Shown piece after piece: positions 10,108 to 21,322 of a DNA stretch of 64,000 nucleotides (the first letter of the stretch is position 1; the number at the start of each line of letters is the position of its first letter). The notes beneath the pieces were generated by a model. It had not been told where the DNA came from. It made no database searches and saw only the letters and a program-made list of their open reading frames with translations. Source of the stretch: Larix kaempferi (taxonomy: Eukaryota > Streptophyta > Pinopsida > Pinales > Pinaceae); assembly GCA_027924585.1 (NCBI GenBank), contig BSBM01001664.1:1356501-1420500 (forward strand), given 5' to 3'. The translations under genes and the position numbers were made by a program.

Positions 10108-12276
10108 GAATGCACCCCAAAGCATGAAGCTGTTTGAATTTGGATAGGTGAAATGCTTTGATAGAAGGAATGGAAATGGTTTGTCAGACGAAGTTCATTG
10201 CTGTAGTACAACTGACTCTGAGTACACAGCCTCATATGACGTACAACATGGCTGTCAACCAAAACATTGCAGATCCACTATAATAAATACCGACTGAACA
10301 CAATCATGGCTACTAGACACAAGCGTAGATCCATGATGAGATGATAACACATCCACGACCAATACAAATGTGGATCCATGTGATATGACTCAATACAATC
10401 TCCATCGCAACCTGGGTAAAACATGACTCCCCAGGGTCTTCAAGCCGAACCCACAATGGCATGAATCTATCCATGTGATTACAAATGTCTTGACGTCGAA
10501 CATGGTAGAAACCACTTGATTCCCGGTCATTGATGTTACCATTAACAAGCACGAGGGAAATCACCATTAATTTCAATGATTCCCAAGGTATCACAGTACA
10601 TATCATCAAGCGTGAATAAATGAGTTGAAGTCGAATGCCAGATGAAATCTTTCAATCAAGAGTCAATGATGTAAACTCATGTTGAAAGTGAGGTAACCTG
10701 CCATTGAGGCATGCATGGCCAAGGTACTTGGTTGGATTCTAGATTCAATCCTCGGATGATGTGTTGAAGTCGACAAGGATGAATCCATCGAAGGAGGGCC
10801 ATGCTGAATCCCCCATCATCGACACGAAACACGACAAAAGATGGGTAGAGTGGATCAGATGGTACAGTAACATGCAAGACTGACTTAGAATAAACCGATA
10901 TGGTAGTAGGTGTACTGACTGTAGATAATGAACGGTGAGAATATCCTTGAACATGGGCATGGAATGACTTGGCAGTATTGACACGGCGAGTATGACACCA
11001 ACTTCTAATGCAACTGATGAGGGAAGTGTTCTTTGAATGACTCAAAGGAGGGACAAGACTTAAGAAGTAGGTGAAACTCGAGGACAAATGAATGATCCAA
11101 GTGCAGTATACAAATGGAAATGAGTGCCATGTTCAAGAACAACTAGGTACTGCCACATATAAAGGGTGTAACATAAAAGCTTTCCTTTTTCCCATCATGA
11201 ACGATGATTGCCTCATGTGTTTTTTATGAGCTAGATGAGGGTAACCAAATGCTTGGTATAGCTCATCTCATAGATGAGTCCAATCCCAAATATTTTTCAA
11301 ACATGGGATAGGAGGGGTCCGTCCCATGACGGGCCGTCCAATGTTAGAGTTTAATGAGTCCATAGAAGGTAAACTTGGTCGTCATTTCATGTTTAGAGAG
11401 TCTGAAAAGAACTAAAGAAGACTCCAACGGTCCTTTTTCGTAAAGTTAGCCTCATCACTCGAAAAAAGGGTAAAACAACACGGGAGAGGACTCTTCCAGT
11501 CATGATTGGCTGGAGTATTTCCTTTTTTGTAAATAGTTCCCCCTGGTCCGAAAAAGGGATAAACTATCACCAGGGAGACGACCATTCAAATTCTTTAACA
11601 AGCATGAACATGACAAGTTCGCTTGGCAATCTTTTCATATTTTGAGAGCCTGAAAAGAGCTTAAAGATAGACTTTGGGGGGGTTCCTTTTCTGTAGGAGT
11701 TTAATGAGCCCGAAAAAGTGATAATCGTAACTCGGTAACTTATTCTCATGGTTTTAAGAGCATGAGAAAGGACAAAGCGTAAGCTCGTTATCATTTAAAT
11801 AATTACAATCTAACGGATATAAAATAACGACAAAACATTCAAGGGGTTGTTCATACCTGAAAAGACCGTTATAATGTGAAAACAACGCACAAAGAACACT
11901 TAACAACTCCTGCACACTCGAAAACTAGGTCAACAAGTCAATCGAGTATTCAAATGCCATAAAAACGATCCAAACTATAGAAAATGACCTAAAAAGCATC
12001 AAATATTTGAAAAAGAATATTCCTTTTTGTTTATAAATAGGAAAAAGATCAAACAATAGTTACCATTGTTCATTTGCCAAATTGGGGAGAGAAAGTGCCA
12101 TTTTGGAGCAGAAATTCACTTGCCAATTGCCGGAGCTACGAGCAACCATTTCACGAGTCGTTTGGAGCAGGTAACCCTAAATCTCATCCAGCATATTTCC
12201 AGTGGTTTAGAATTTCATTTTTAGTTCATTTTTATGGGTTTTGGAGTTGGTTTGTGGGGAGCTTGTGTGCCCTCGG
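10108..12276 (-). other. GyD 3' non-coding region
   Basis: No frame longer than about 140 codons and no motif. Between about 11380 and 11780 a short motif recurs in diverged form (GAGAGTCTGAAAAGAACTAAAG, GAGAGCCTGAAAAGAGCTTAAAG and GAGCATGAGAAAGGACAAAG are its three clearest forms, shown in part), separated by runs such as GGTCCTTTTTCGTA. This looks like an eroded tandem array. Variable tandem repeats are known in the 3' region of Tat elements. Confidence 0.5.
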
Positions 12277-12312
12277 TTCGTCGCAGGTCTCCCTTACGGG
12301 AACTGCGACGAA
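12277..12312. repeat. Perfect 10-bp inverted repeat
   Basis: TTCGTCGCAG (12277-12286) and CTGCGACGAA (12303-12312) form a stem with a 16-base loop. The GTCGCAG core recurs in the GyD LTR palindromes. Confidence 0.7.
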
Positions 12313-12539
12313 CCCGGGTTGTCGCAAGACCTGCAAAGTTGGGTTGCAACGATGTCGCCCTATCCACAAAGATGAGGTGCGACGATGGAAACACCCATGT
12401 TCAAACCAAAACCCAAGCCAAAAGAAAAAGTTTTAAATGCTTGAGTGAGTTCTAATGATATTAAAATGCTCTTATTGGCAGGTTAGTAGCAGCCAACATG
12501 GTCATAGAGTGGCGCGAATGAGAACACATGGTAGATGAT

Positions 12540-13120
12540 GTGCAAGCAACGAATGACCCATTATGTGTAGAGGCATTACAGAACTGCGAGCTACTGAAGT
12601 TCTTCAACGTTTAGGGCATGAGGGCCCAAGTACCACTGCTAGAACATATGGTCCGTTGTTGGGACGCCGTGCAGCAGTATTTTGTGATCGGAGAGCACAC
12701 TTTGGATATAGATGTGGAGGACATCTACTTCTTGATTGGATTGTCCCGGAGGGGGGACAATGTGGCTCTTACCGGATCATGGGGAAGTGATCAGACAGTA
12801 GACGACTTGATCTTTCAGCATTGTACTCCTCACACTTGTTCCTCTAGTGGGAATATTCCCATCAAAGAGGTACGAGAACGTCCACTACGAGTTATTCTTT
12901 TCACCATAACGAGGATATCAGGGATCCAAGCACCCCATCTAGCTACTAGGTCCTAGATGTTGTACACGGAGGACTGTATGTCTCCGAAGGTATTTAACTG
13001 GTGCGAGGGACTCCTCGCTAACATTCGAGCTCAGCTGACCAAGCGTCGACGTAGAGAGCTCAAGAAGTTCGGATACAGATCTATAGTGATCTCATTTATA
13101 TTGGAGTGGGTTCCCCTCTT
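12540..13120 (+). pseudogene. GyD antisense extra ORF, plant-mobile-domain-like
   Basis: Opposite to GyD gag-pol, one frame runs from about 12540 to 13120 with only two stops (TAG near 12612 and near 12954). It reads LLEHMVRCWDAVQQYFVIG, then a VEDIYFLIGLSRRG core, and near its end KKFGYRSIVISFILEWVPLL. The W.....F.IG...L.I..EDI..L.GL..RG pattern is that of the plant mobile domain, which is associated with DNA transposons and with cellular MAIN-type proteins. Extra ORFs of this type are known in the Tat lineage in antisense position. It ends abruptly where the pol deletion junction begins. Function in the element is unknown. Identification is from pattern memory, not a search. Confidence 0.65.
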
Positions 13121-13124
13121 GGGC

Positions 13125-14002
13125 GTTCTGGTCTTCCTGCACCAAAACCATGGCAATAGTGGTGTCGAAAGCAGTGAGGTATAGAATGTAATCTCGATAG
13201 TAATTCGGCGGTTAGAGCACAGGGGCATGCGTGATGGCATGTTTCAAACTTTCAAAAGATTGTTGAGCTTGGTCATCCCAAATGAACGGGACATCTTTTT
13301 TCATCAATCTCATGTAACCCTGCATCTTTTGCGCGAAATTACAGACAAAGCGCCGTAAATAAGTCGCTCTTCCTTGTAGACTCTGAAGTTTCGTAACATT
13401 AGTTGGAGGTGGGATAGAGACAATGGCTTCCACCTTACAGGGATCAATGTGGATCCCATATTTCGAGACGATAAACCCTAAGAGGCGTCCAGACTCGACA
13501 CAGAAAATACACTTATGAGGGTTCAAACGGATATTGTACCATCTGCATCTGAGGAAAACGACCGTCAGATGATCTATGTGAAACACGCGCTGCTTTGAGT
13601 GGGCAGGGAGGTCATCTAAGTAGGGTTCCACAAAGTCACGTCATGGAAGGCATATGACATGGCCTGCTGAAATGTGGCCCCAGCGTTTTTAAGACCAAAT
13701 GAAATTTTACGATACACAAACGTTCCCCAAGGGAAGATGAATGCAGTCTTGTGTTGGTCGGTGGGGTGGATCTCAATCTAGTTGTATCCACAAAAGCCAT
13801 CCATGAATAAAAAAATGATGCTTCCAGCACAATTGTCGATAATCTGGTCAATAAAGGGAGTCGGGTAGTTGTCCTTAGGACAAGCTTTGTTGAGATCCCA
13901 ATAATCGACACAGACACGAATGGTGCCCTGTTTTCTAGTAACAGGGACAACGTTTGAGACCCATTCTGTCAATGGGATAGGGTAGATGAAGCCGGCCTTC
14001 AA
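13125..14002 (-). pseudogene. GyD reverse transcriptase with start of RNase H
   Basis: The first part (14002-13778) has VSNVVPV.RKQGTIRVCVDY, DLNKACPKDNYP and FLFMDGFCGYN, the RT fingers and palm. After a frame change the second part (13631-13212) has EPYLDDLPAHSK with an intact YLDD catalytic motif, RLNPHKC.F, GRLLGFIVS and the thumb/connection up to THAPVL. A stop and a frameshift follow. The RNase H start (PPNYYRDYILY, then TTIAMVLVQ in another frame) is readable to about 13130 and then stops at the deletion junction. The DLNKACPKDNYP block is typical of Tat/Ogre-type elements. It would copy the element RNA into DNA but is broken here. Confidence 0.85.
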
Positions 14003-14098
14003 GAGTTTCTCAATCTCTACCTTGATTGCTGCAGTATTCGGAGGGTGTACCGGTCGAAACTTTTGGCGGACAGGTTTGACGTCGAGATAGGTTTTGAT

Positions 14099-15042
14099 TT
14101 AGTGTGAAACAATGGTGGGGTCTATCCCAGGCATCTCCTTGTAGGTCCAAGCGAACACGTCTTGGAATCGCTTGAATAAGGCTGTATAAGAAATGACTTC
14201 TTCAAGGGAACACTTCTGGCCTAATTGAATGTGTTCCACTACACTAGGAGTAATTGAAATGTCTATTGAAGTGGTAGGTTCAATGTTGGCTAAGTTTCCT
14301 TCGGAGTTCGTTTGACACGTGAGTATTGAGGACTGAGAGCCAGAGTAGACATCCAGTGTAAAGATGGTGCTAATTCTATTCTCCACAGTATCCAAAAATG
14401 GAAATAAAGACGAACGATGATGAATGGTGTGACCGCATCCATGGTGTAAAACCAATTACGACCAAGTAGAATGTTGTAATCTAACGAGGCAGCAACCACT
14501 TCCACATTAATGGTTGTCGTATTTCCCCCTAGCTCGACTGCTAAATCTTGTAACAACCCATGAGGTTGAAATCCACATCCGTCGAATGCTCACAAAGTGG
14601 TAGGAAAATGATTCAACTCGGGAGAGCCAATGTCTCTCCAGCATGAAATCGACATGACTGAAGTAGAGGCACCTTCATCCAAAACGGTACGATGGATTGT
14701 CTTCCCAGCAATGTTTGTGGAAACTTGAAATGATAACTGATGGAAGAGCCTCGGTTTGAAGTATTCCAGCCGGAACATTATGGTGTTCAATGAATCCAGG
14801 TCAACTGCACCGATGGCAGCGAGGAGAGTCTTGCGCTGCTTAGGATTGTTTTGCAAGACCTTGAGCGTCGACATAGCACAAGGAGCTTGTGCTAGGTCCT
14901 CTACAATATTGTAGTTCTGAGTAGCCTGAGCATTGGGATTGAAAACTGATTTTCTAATCGTGCTCTTGGGTGGACGCAACACTGACTCGAAAGAGGGCTT
15001 CTCAATGGTGAGAGAAGCAGTCGGTATGGTGACGTCAGGCAT
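14099..15042 (-). pseudogene. GyD protease (DEGAS-type)
   Basis: On the minus strand TVLDEGASTSVMSISCWRDIG (about 14690-14630) is the active-site region. D-E-G in place of D-[ST]-G is usual in Tat elements, so the catalytic Asp is kept. A frame change leads to VELGGNTTTINVEVV and LDYNILLGRNW (about 14540-14450), the second half of the fold. Another frame change leads to a linker with FKRFQDVFAWTYKEMPGI (about 14190-14110), which precedes RT in this lineage. Upstream, 15042-14800 is the Gag/protease spacer. Confidence 0.82.
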
Positions 15043-16205
15043 CGAAGTGGAATCTTTTTCAGTATTGCTTCCAACAAGTTCCTTTGCCGGGACATCATGA
15101 GAACATGCGCGGTGGAGGATGCTTCTCCTTGGGAAGGAGAGGTGTGAGTAATCAACTGTTGATTTTGAGTAGGGAAGGGATCGTTGAGAACTGCGGGTGT
15201 GGGTTTTCCCTTAAGAAACTTTTGAACTTCGTCTCTATGGGGGCATTCTTTAGAAAAATGGTCATCACCACACAGTAGACAAGGATACTTCAACTTCCTT
15301 TTCTGTTTGGTGTCATCATGGGTGATCTTATGTTCCTATTGGGTGGAATATTTCTTAGGTTTCCCTTTGTTCTTCTTCTTACCACCAGAATTCTGAGGTG
15401 AAGCTGATGAAACAGAATTCACTTCTTCAGTGACAGCAGGAGTGGATGATTTGGTGGTGCCATGACCAGCCTGTGTTGGTGATGGAGAAGAACCTTGGGG
15501 GTTCGACGATCCAACAGTTTGAGAAGGAGGTTGGGTATTAAGGGATGTGTCAGGAAGGATATCAAAAAACGTTCTAGATTGAGCATAGACTAAGTCTAGT
15601 AAATGGGCACGAGCGATGGCCTGTTCCTCAGTGTCAATGCCTACCATGAAAACATCTCACGCTATGGTAGGTATGAGAGACTTTGTAAACCAGTCTGCTA
15701 GGATTTGGTCTGGAATAAAAGCTTTAATAAGACGTTGTCTCCTCCGCCACTCATGTATATGATCTGAGATGTGAGTAGTGGTATTTTGACAAAGAGAGGT
15801 TAAAAGATCTGTACCAGTTTCATACCGTATAGGCAGCTGGAAATGAGTCAAAAAATTCATAGCAAGAGAACTGAAATCAAGAGAAGAGTGGGGTGGTAGT
15901 TCAATATACCACTTGGCAGCCGAACCAGTGAGAGTATGTTGGAATAATCTGAGACGGATCGAGTCATCCATCAATGAGTTGGATGAACACCACAAGTGGT
16001 ACGTCATCACATGGTTTTTAGGATCCTCACCCGGCTTGCCATCAAATTTTGGGATATCTGATGGAAGTTTCACCGGAATGGGTGGCCAATTAGTTTCGTG
16101 GTAGATGGGGTCGTTGGTCAGGAGAGACAGGTCAGGCAGGTACAGAGTAGATAAAAAGTGCAGCTGCGGATTATGCTGTGGGTATTGATAGTACTGATAA
16201 GGCAT
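15043..16205 (-). pseudogene. GyD Gag capsid domain and zinc knuckle
   Basis: From 16205 leftwards a 182-codon open stretch holds a clear retrotransposon gag domain: PSDIPKFDGKPGEDPKNHV, LRLFQHTLTGSAAKWYIELP, a FLTHFQ motif and a WRRRQRLIKAFIPDQILADWF end. After a stop come a Ser/Pro/Gln-rich linker (15647-15336) and, near 15240-15285, a single CX2CX4HX4C knuckle (CLLCGDDHFSKEC). The order is normal for gypsy Gag. Reading continues upstream, in the same frame, into the Gly/Pro-rich N-terminus past a stop at 16260. Confidence 0.82.
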
Positions 16206-17665
16206 GTAAGGATCAGTGGGACCTTGTATCGACTTGCCATAGGGTGTTCCAGGAGGAAACTAGCCATAGGGGTACGGGTCGCCTAAACCAAATGTAGGTC
16301 CATCGCCATAGTAAGGTGGTCCATTACCATAATAAGGTGGCCCGTTACCATAAGGTGGGGGCCCGCCTCCACCGCCGGGAGGGGGTGGGCCACCTCCAAA
16401 TGGTGGGGGTCCACCACCACTACCAGAGTGGGATGGGCCGCCGCCGCCTCCACTGGGAGGAGGTGGTGGTCCGCTACCACCATTGGAATAGGATGGGCCT
16501 CCACCACCATCTCCACCATAGTAGGGTGGTGGTCCACCACCACCATCGGGATGGGATGGTCCTCCACCACCACCACCAGGATGGGATGGTCCTCCGCCAC
16601 CACCACTAGGATGGGACGGTCCTCCACCACCACCACTAGGATGGGACGGTCCTCCACCACCACCACTAGGATGGGATGGTCCGCCACCATGACCACTGGG
16701 ATGGAATGGTCCTCCAATGCCACCACCAGGATGGGATGGTCCTCCACCACCACCACTAGGGGGGGTGAGCCATGATGGCTAGAATGAGGTGGTCCTCCGC
16801 CGAAAGGTAGGGGTCCGCCTCCTCCAGAGTTATGTGGGGGCCCGCCGCCTCTAATGGGAGGTGGGGGTGGAGGGACTTGAGGGACTTTAAGCGGGGGTCC
16901 ATGTTGTGAAAAATTTTGCTATCTCCATAGAGTGTAAGGGTTGATGGGGTAGGATACCCCGTAAAGTGAATTTTCAGGATTAAGTTGACCCGGCACAGGG
17001 TTAAGATGACCTGGATACGCTTGAATCGATGGTGGTTGAATTACATTGGACAGTCCCCCGACATGGGATAATCCCATAGTGGAAGGTCCGGGAGGTAAGG
17101 AACCTCAAACAGAAGGACCGATGGGAATGCCTAATGCGGTATTATGGTTAAGAGATGGGGGTTTCTCCCCAACAAAAACTTGCTGACCACTAAGTAAAGG
17201 TTGACCCAACACTGGTTGTTGATTATCCACCGTAGGATTATCATTACCTGTAAAGAAGGTAGGGGGTAAAAAGTATCCTCCCCTCGAAGTTTGGGGTGGG
17301 GGAGGAGCAGGTGACATAACTATGGGGGTCACAGGAGTGTTGGACTATTGTCCTTCAACAGGTTGGGTCGTTTGAGGTATAGGACTCGTCTCCTGTATAG
17401 GAGATGGATGTGTAGGAGTTGATGGTTGACCAGCCTCAGAAGTGGTCACGTGTTGTGTGAATGATTCTGGTGAATCATAAGACAAATAACGACTAGGGAG
17501 TGGTTGATAAGGAGGTAACGTCGGGTCTTCATCCCTCCGTGCAAGGCTCCGGTTTGTAAATTGTGTGGCCATAGCTCGTAGCCTAGCCAATTGTTCACGA
17601 TAAGGTTCCATGCGATCGTCGGGAGTAGCCCAACTTGGTGGGGATGCAATGGAAAAATGGGCCAC
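16206..17665 (-). pseudogene. GyD Gag N-terminus, low-complexity Gly/Pro/Tyr/Ser-rich
   Basis: In the frame of the capsid domain (stop at 16260 aside) the minus strand encodes repeats of PSHPGGGGGG and related PPYYGNG and GGGPPPFGGG units across about 16270-16860. Upstream, in one frame, lie a Pro-rich segment (17332-17105) and an N-terminal segment from ATG 17665 with REQLARLRAMATQF and a Thr/Pro/Ser-rich tail, separated by a stop near 17345. The product would be intrinsically disordered. The frame with strings of Val (HPILVVVVED) over the same DNA is a shadow of the repeat. Confidence 0.7.
16531..16770 (-). repeat. 30-bp minisatellite in GyD gag
   Basis: Eight consecutive 30-bp units, each starting CC[TA]CC and ending ATGGGATGGT or similar on the plus strand, with less regular copies on either side (about 16360-16800). 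Because 30 is divisible by three, copy number can change without breaking the frame. Each unit encodes ten residues of the PSHPGGGGGG type. Confidence 0.85.
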
Positions 17666-18226
17666 TAGGTGGCCTAGAGAAGATGTCCAATAAGCTGTTG
17701 AAGGACCAGCAGTTGCTGAAGGGCCCTCCTAGGGTGAATTTATCCATTCCACCGATCCAGGCTCTCCCGGTAAAATGGGAGGTAGGTCTGGTGAAGTAGA
17801 AGTTTGTGCTTCTACACCCTGCGGGGGATGAGAGGCAGGTGAATCTGAAGGAAACATATGTGCTCCAACATTCAATGTAGGGTTTTCCACTTCATGTGAC
17901 ACGACCGTGGCTTGTGGGCATATCCTTACCCTCGAAATTACCTCCTTGTTAAGGGGATATTCGGGTGGTAAGTTTTGAATCCTACGAGACGTTCTCCAAG
18001 GAAAGTCAGCCAGAGTGACTGAAACAAAAGTTTCTCCTAAGGTAAGCTAAACAAAAGAAAAGCAGACCAGATAAAACCCTACACAAACTAAGGCCACAAG
18101 CAAACTTATGTGATAGGAGTGGATTCAAAGGTCTGGAACCTCAAAGGATTGTCAAGGTTTTGCAAATCGCTATATACCGCAGGGTCCAATAGTAAAACGC
18201 GACAAGGAGGATTGGGACCGTACCCT
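17666..18226 (-). other. GyD 5' leader
   Basis: Between the likely Gag start and the 5' LTR. No convincing open frame. The sequence next to the LTR (about 18205-18226) does not match a tRNA-Met or tRNA-Asp PBS. Confidence 0.5.
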
Positions 18227-19109
18227 TGCAGACAATCTACCAAGAGCAGACTCGAGGCATGATATCCCTAGCTCAATGCGAGTCTAGAAAAAATAGAACA
18301 GAATATAAATCACTCTCCTAGTTCTAATTAGAGATTGAGGAACTAGATACATTTACCTTATAGATCACTAATCCTTTTCTCCTTGAATGCTGCTCCAAGC
18401 TTGACGATCTTTAGATCTTAGCTGCAAAACCTGTCAAGATAACAAGACAACAAAACAAGTAAAATGCATCTACACAATAATAGATCTAAGTAAGCAGTCA
18501 AGCAGGCGAACCACACAAGATATCATTAACACAATGAGATTTTCATGGAAAGCACTTATATTACTGTATTGAAAGGGATGTACATAGGATAGAAAGGTTA
18601 CAACCATTGACTTGACATAGCAATCCTCATCCGATCAAACCAATGCCAAATCCTCCCAAGGAAGTGTGAGTCTCCCAATAGATGAGTAGAGGTCTCTCCT
18701 AAGGTAATTTCACCAGCATGTAGACACTATAGACTTCCTCCCTTGGAATGGGAGTGAGCTTCACTTATATAGGACTAAGTGGATAGGGTAGGTTGAGATA
18801 TGGTGATAGGGGATCCTTCCAAGACGTTAGGAACCAAATGCCAGCTCTCCCAAAAGGTCAGAGATAGGGATCCATGTCATCTAGCTTCGAGAATGGGCTC
18901 GAAGAAGCTATTTTTTTCCATTAACTGACATCGTCGCAGGCTGCAAGAGGCCAACCTGCGACGTTGCAGGTTGCATGAGGACAACTTGCGACAACCTCTC
19001 TAAACCTAGTAAAAATGGGTTTGCATCTCTCCCAGGTTAATGACTTAGCCAAGGAAACTTTAGGGATGTTCACATTGAGTCTCAAGATGGTAAGATTTTA
19101 GGTGTAACA
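18227..19109 (-). repeat. GyD 5' LTR
   Basis: Direct copy of 9211-10107, slightly shorter at its left edge. Palindrome at 18953-18972 (AACCTGCGAC then GTTGCAGGTT), with further GTCGCAG-type copies on either side. Ends TGTAACA, followed by AAAATT. Confidence 0.88.
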
Positions 19110-19119
19110 AAAATTTTGT

Positions 19120-19669
19120 CCTTCCCCTCAAACATGGGAAACCCCTAGATGAAGTCCATCGAAATTTCTTCACACTTATGATTTGGAATGTGTAGAGGGT
19201 AAAGTAACCCTGGTGATATAACATTTATGTTTTTATTTCTTTGGAAAATATCACATTCATAGACATAATTTTGGATGTCTCTTCTCATTCCTTTCTAGTA
19301 AAAAGATTGCCGCGCATTGTAGTAAGTCTTAAAAATACCCACATGTCCTGCAGCAGGTGAGTCATGTGATTCCCTTAATATTTTTACCTTGAAATTCGAG
19401 GTTGGTGTGAGATAAATTTTTCCCTTGTGCAAAAGAATGTCATTTCTCCATTCGAATTTTGAAGGTTTTCCATGGTTATTGATGATGGAGCAAGCTTTTG
19501 GATCCTTGTCATATTCCAATCGTATCTCATCCATCCACTCAGGAATTACGATGGATACTACATATGTTTCTATTTCTTCATATTTTATGGGTAATGCATC
19601 TGCAAATCTATTATATTTTCCCTTTTTGTGTAATATATCCATATCAAAAGAAAAATATTTTATATCCAT
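19120..19669 (-). pseudogene. GyC RNase H end and integrase N-terminus
   Basis: In one frame from 19669: FSFDMDILHKKGKYNRFADALP (the end of RNase H), a spacer, KVKILRESHDSPAAGHVGIFKTY (the His pair of the HHCC finger), then after a stop (usual Trp codon now TAG) KGMRRDIQNYVYECDIFQRNK, where one finger Cys is Phe/Arg-region altered. It continues to EISMDFI and FEGKDKIF at the GyD insertion point. The first integrase catalytic Asp (in MDFI) is present. The remainder of the core lies at 8634-9204. Confidence 0.83.
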
Positions 19670-20110
19670 TTCTATTAAGGTTTTATGTCGAAGTAGATAC
19701 TAAAGACTGTTGTGATTGGTACGTATCAAGAATTTACTACCCAATAGATATTGTTGCCATTTTTCTAATGTGTGTATGATATCAAGCATCTCCTTATCAT
19801 AGGTGGACTTTAATCCTTCCCTTTTGTTGAGATTCCGACTTTCAAAGGAAATCAAATGGTCATCCTACATCAACATTGCACCTATTCCAAAACCTGAGGC
19901 AACACACTCTACGATGAAGGGTTTCAAAAAAATGGGAGTTGCTAACACATGTGTGGATGTCATAATATTCTTCAAATCTTCAAAACACTCCTCTTCCTTT
20001 TTATCCCATTGGAAGGAATTTTTCTTTAGGATATCTGACAGTGGTGACGTCAAATGGGCATAGTTTTTTATGAACCTTTGGTGGTAAACTGTTAGACCCA
20101 AAAAACCCCT
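19670..20110 (-). pseudogene. GyC RNase H domain
   Basis: [19 protein letters not shown] (end of RT connection), [32 protein letters not shown] (first RNase H strand, with the usual Asp changed to Ala in VASGFG), then a stop (usual Gln) and a decayed KEMLDIIHTLEKWQQYLLG / RTNHNSL stretch. It stays in the same frame as the RT on its right, so only nonsense and missense changes separate them. Confidence 0.8.
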
Positions 20111-21322
20111 TTACTTTGATATATTATAAAGTTTTGGCAATTCTGTGATTGCCTTGATTTTACTTGGGTCTACTTTCACTCCTTCGGATATGATATGACC
20201 TAGGTATTCTACTTCCTTCTTCCCAAAGGTGCATTTTGACATTTTTGCATAAAAATAATTTTCTTGTAAGAGGGAGAGTACAAGTTCTAAGTTCTTAAGA
20301 TGCACCTTCCATGTCTTACTATAGATAAGAATGTCATCAGAAAAAACCAATACAAACTTTCTTAAGTAGGGTCGGAAAAGTGCATTCATGGTTGCTTGGA
20401 AGGTAGCAGGTGCATTGGTTAATTCGAATGGCATCACTTTGAATTCATAGTGACCTTCATGAGTTCAAAAAGTAGTCTTTGTAACATCCTCTAACCTTAC
20501 TCGTATTTGATAATACCCTGATCTCATATCTAACTTGGAAAAGTATTTGGCCTTGTGAAGTTCATCCAACATCTCATCTATGAAGGGAATCAAAAATTTG
20601 TCTTTTACTGTTATCTTGTTAAGACCTCGATGATTGATACATAGCCTAAAGGATTCGTCCTTTTTACGAACCAGCACTACTAGGGCCGCATATGGACTCC
20701 TACTTCTTGCAATAACTCCACATCTGAATAAGTCTTGTATTAGTCTTTCTATTTTTTTCTTATGATGGTGAGGATATCGATATGGCTTGACAATCACAGG
20801 AGTTGAACCTGGCTTAACCTCAATTACATGTTGTATTCCTCTTTCCAGTGGTAACTTCATGGGAATATATTGGAATACCTTCTCATATTTCTGGATTAAT
20901 CCTTGGATATTTGATTGTTGGACGTGAGCCAGTTCTGCCACTAATATCTCTATTTGATGACATTGTGCCACAATTGTCATTGCCCCTTTCCGTATTAGTT
21001 TCTCCATTTGGCGTGAAGATATAATTTGAGTAGGGGGTGGTTGGAATCCATAAAATTTGTATTTTCTTCCCACCCACTTGAATTTCATAAATTTATTTTG
21101 ATGATTTGTGGAGTATGTACCTAATGTAAGTAGCCATTGAATTCCTAAGACAATGTCTACTCCTCCTAAGAGTATTGTGTAGAATCCAGATTCCATGTTA
21201 TAATCGTCTATTTGCACCTTGACCTTGTGACACTGCCCTATGCCATCGATCTTTTTCCCATCTTCTACCATCACCCTTATATATGTTGTTGGATATACAA
21301 ACATGTTTAACCTTTTCACCAC
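20111..21322 (-). pseudogene. GyC reverse transcriptase
   Basis: Starts with the second half of the protease (IDDYNMESGFYTILLGGVDIVLG.QW split over 21200-21140), a linker, then RT: GVIARSRSPYAALVVLVRKKD, RLCINHRGLNKITVKDKF, FIDEMLDELHKAKYFSKLDMRSGYYQIRV, then one stop (20464, CGA to TGA is the likely cause). MPFELTNAPATFQATMN and VLVFSDDILIYSK follow. The catalytic box is F-S-D-D, keeping both Asp residues. CTFGKKEVEYLGHIISEGV is the thumb. One frame covers everything, interrupted only by stops. Confidence 0.85.

Larger units (their letters stand above)
9211..19109 (-). mobile_element. GyD: Tat-type Ty3/gypsy element, innermost in the nest
   Basis: Direct LTRs of about 0.9 kb (9211-10107, 18227-19109), AAAATT target duplications, and minus-strand gag, protease (DEGAS motif) and RT of the Tat type (ACPKDNYP, YLDD). 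A plus-strand plant-mobile-domain-like ORF lies in the 3' region, as known for some Tat elements. RNase H beyond its first strand and all of integrase are missing through an internal deletion. A PBS next to the right LTR is not recognisable. Confidence 0.87.

Noticed and set aside
12074-12455. Plus frames of 120 and 73 codons in GyD
   Set aside because: They overlap in different frames, lack motifs and cross the 12277-12312 hairpin. Only the later frame with the plant-mobile-domain-like core is kept.
16283-16756. 157-codon minus frame rich in Val, His and Asp
   Set aside because: Off-frame reading of the 30-bp minisatellite; the capsid frame is the Gly/Pro one. Plus-strand frames across the same repeat are also shadows.
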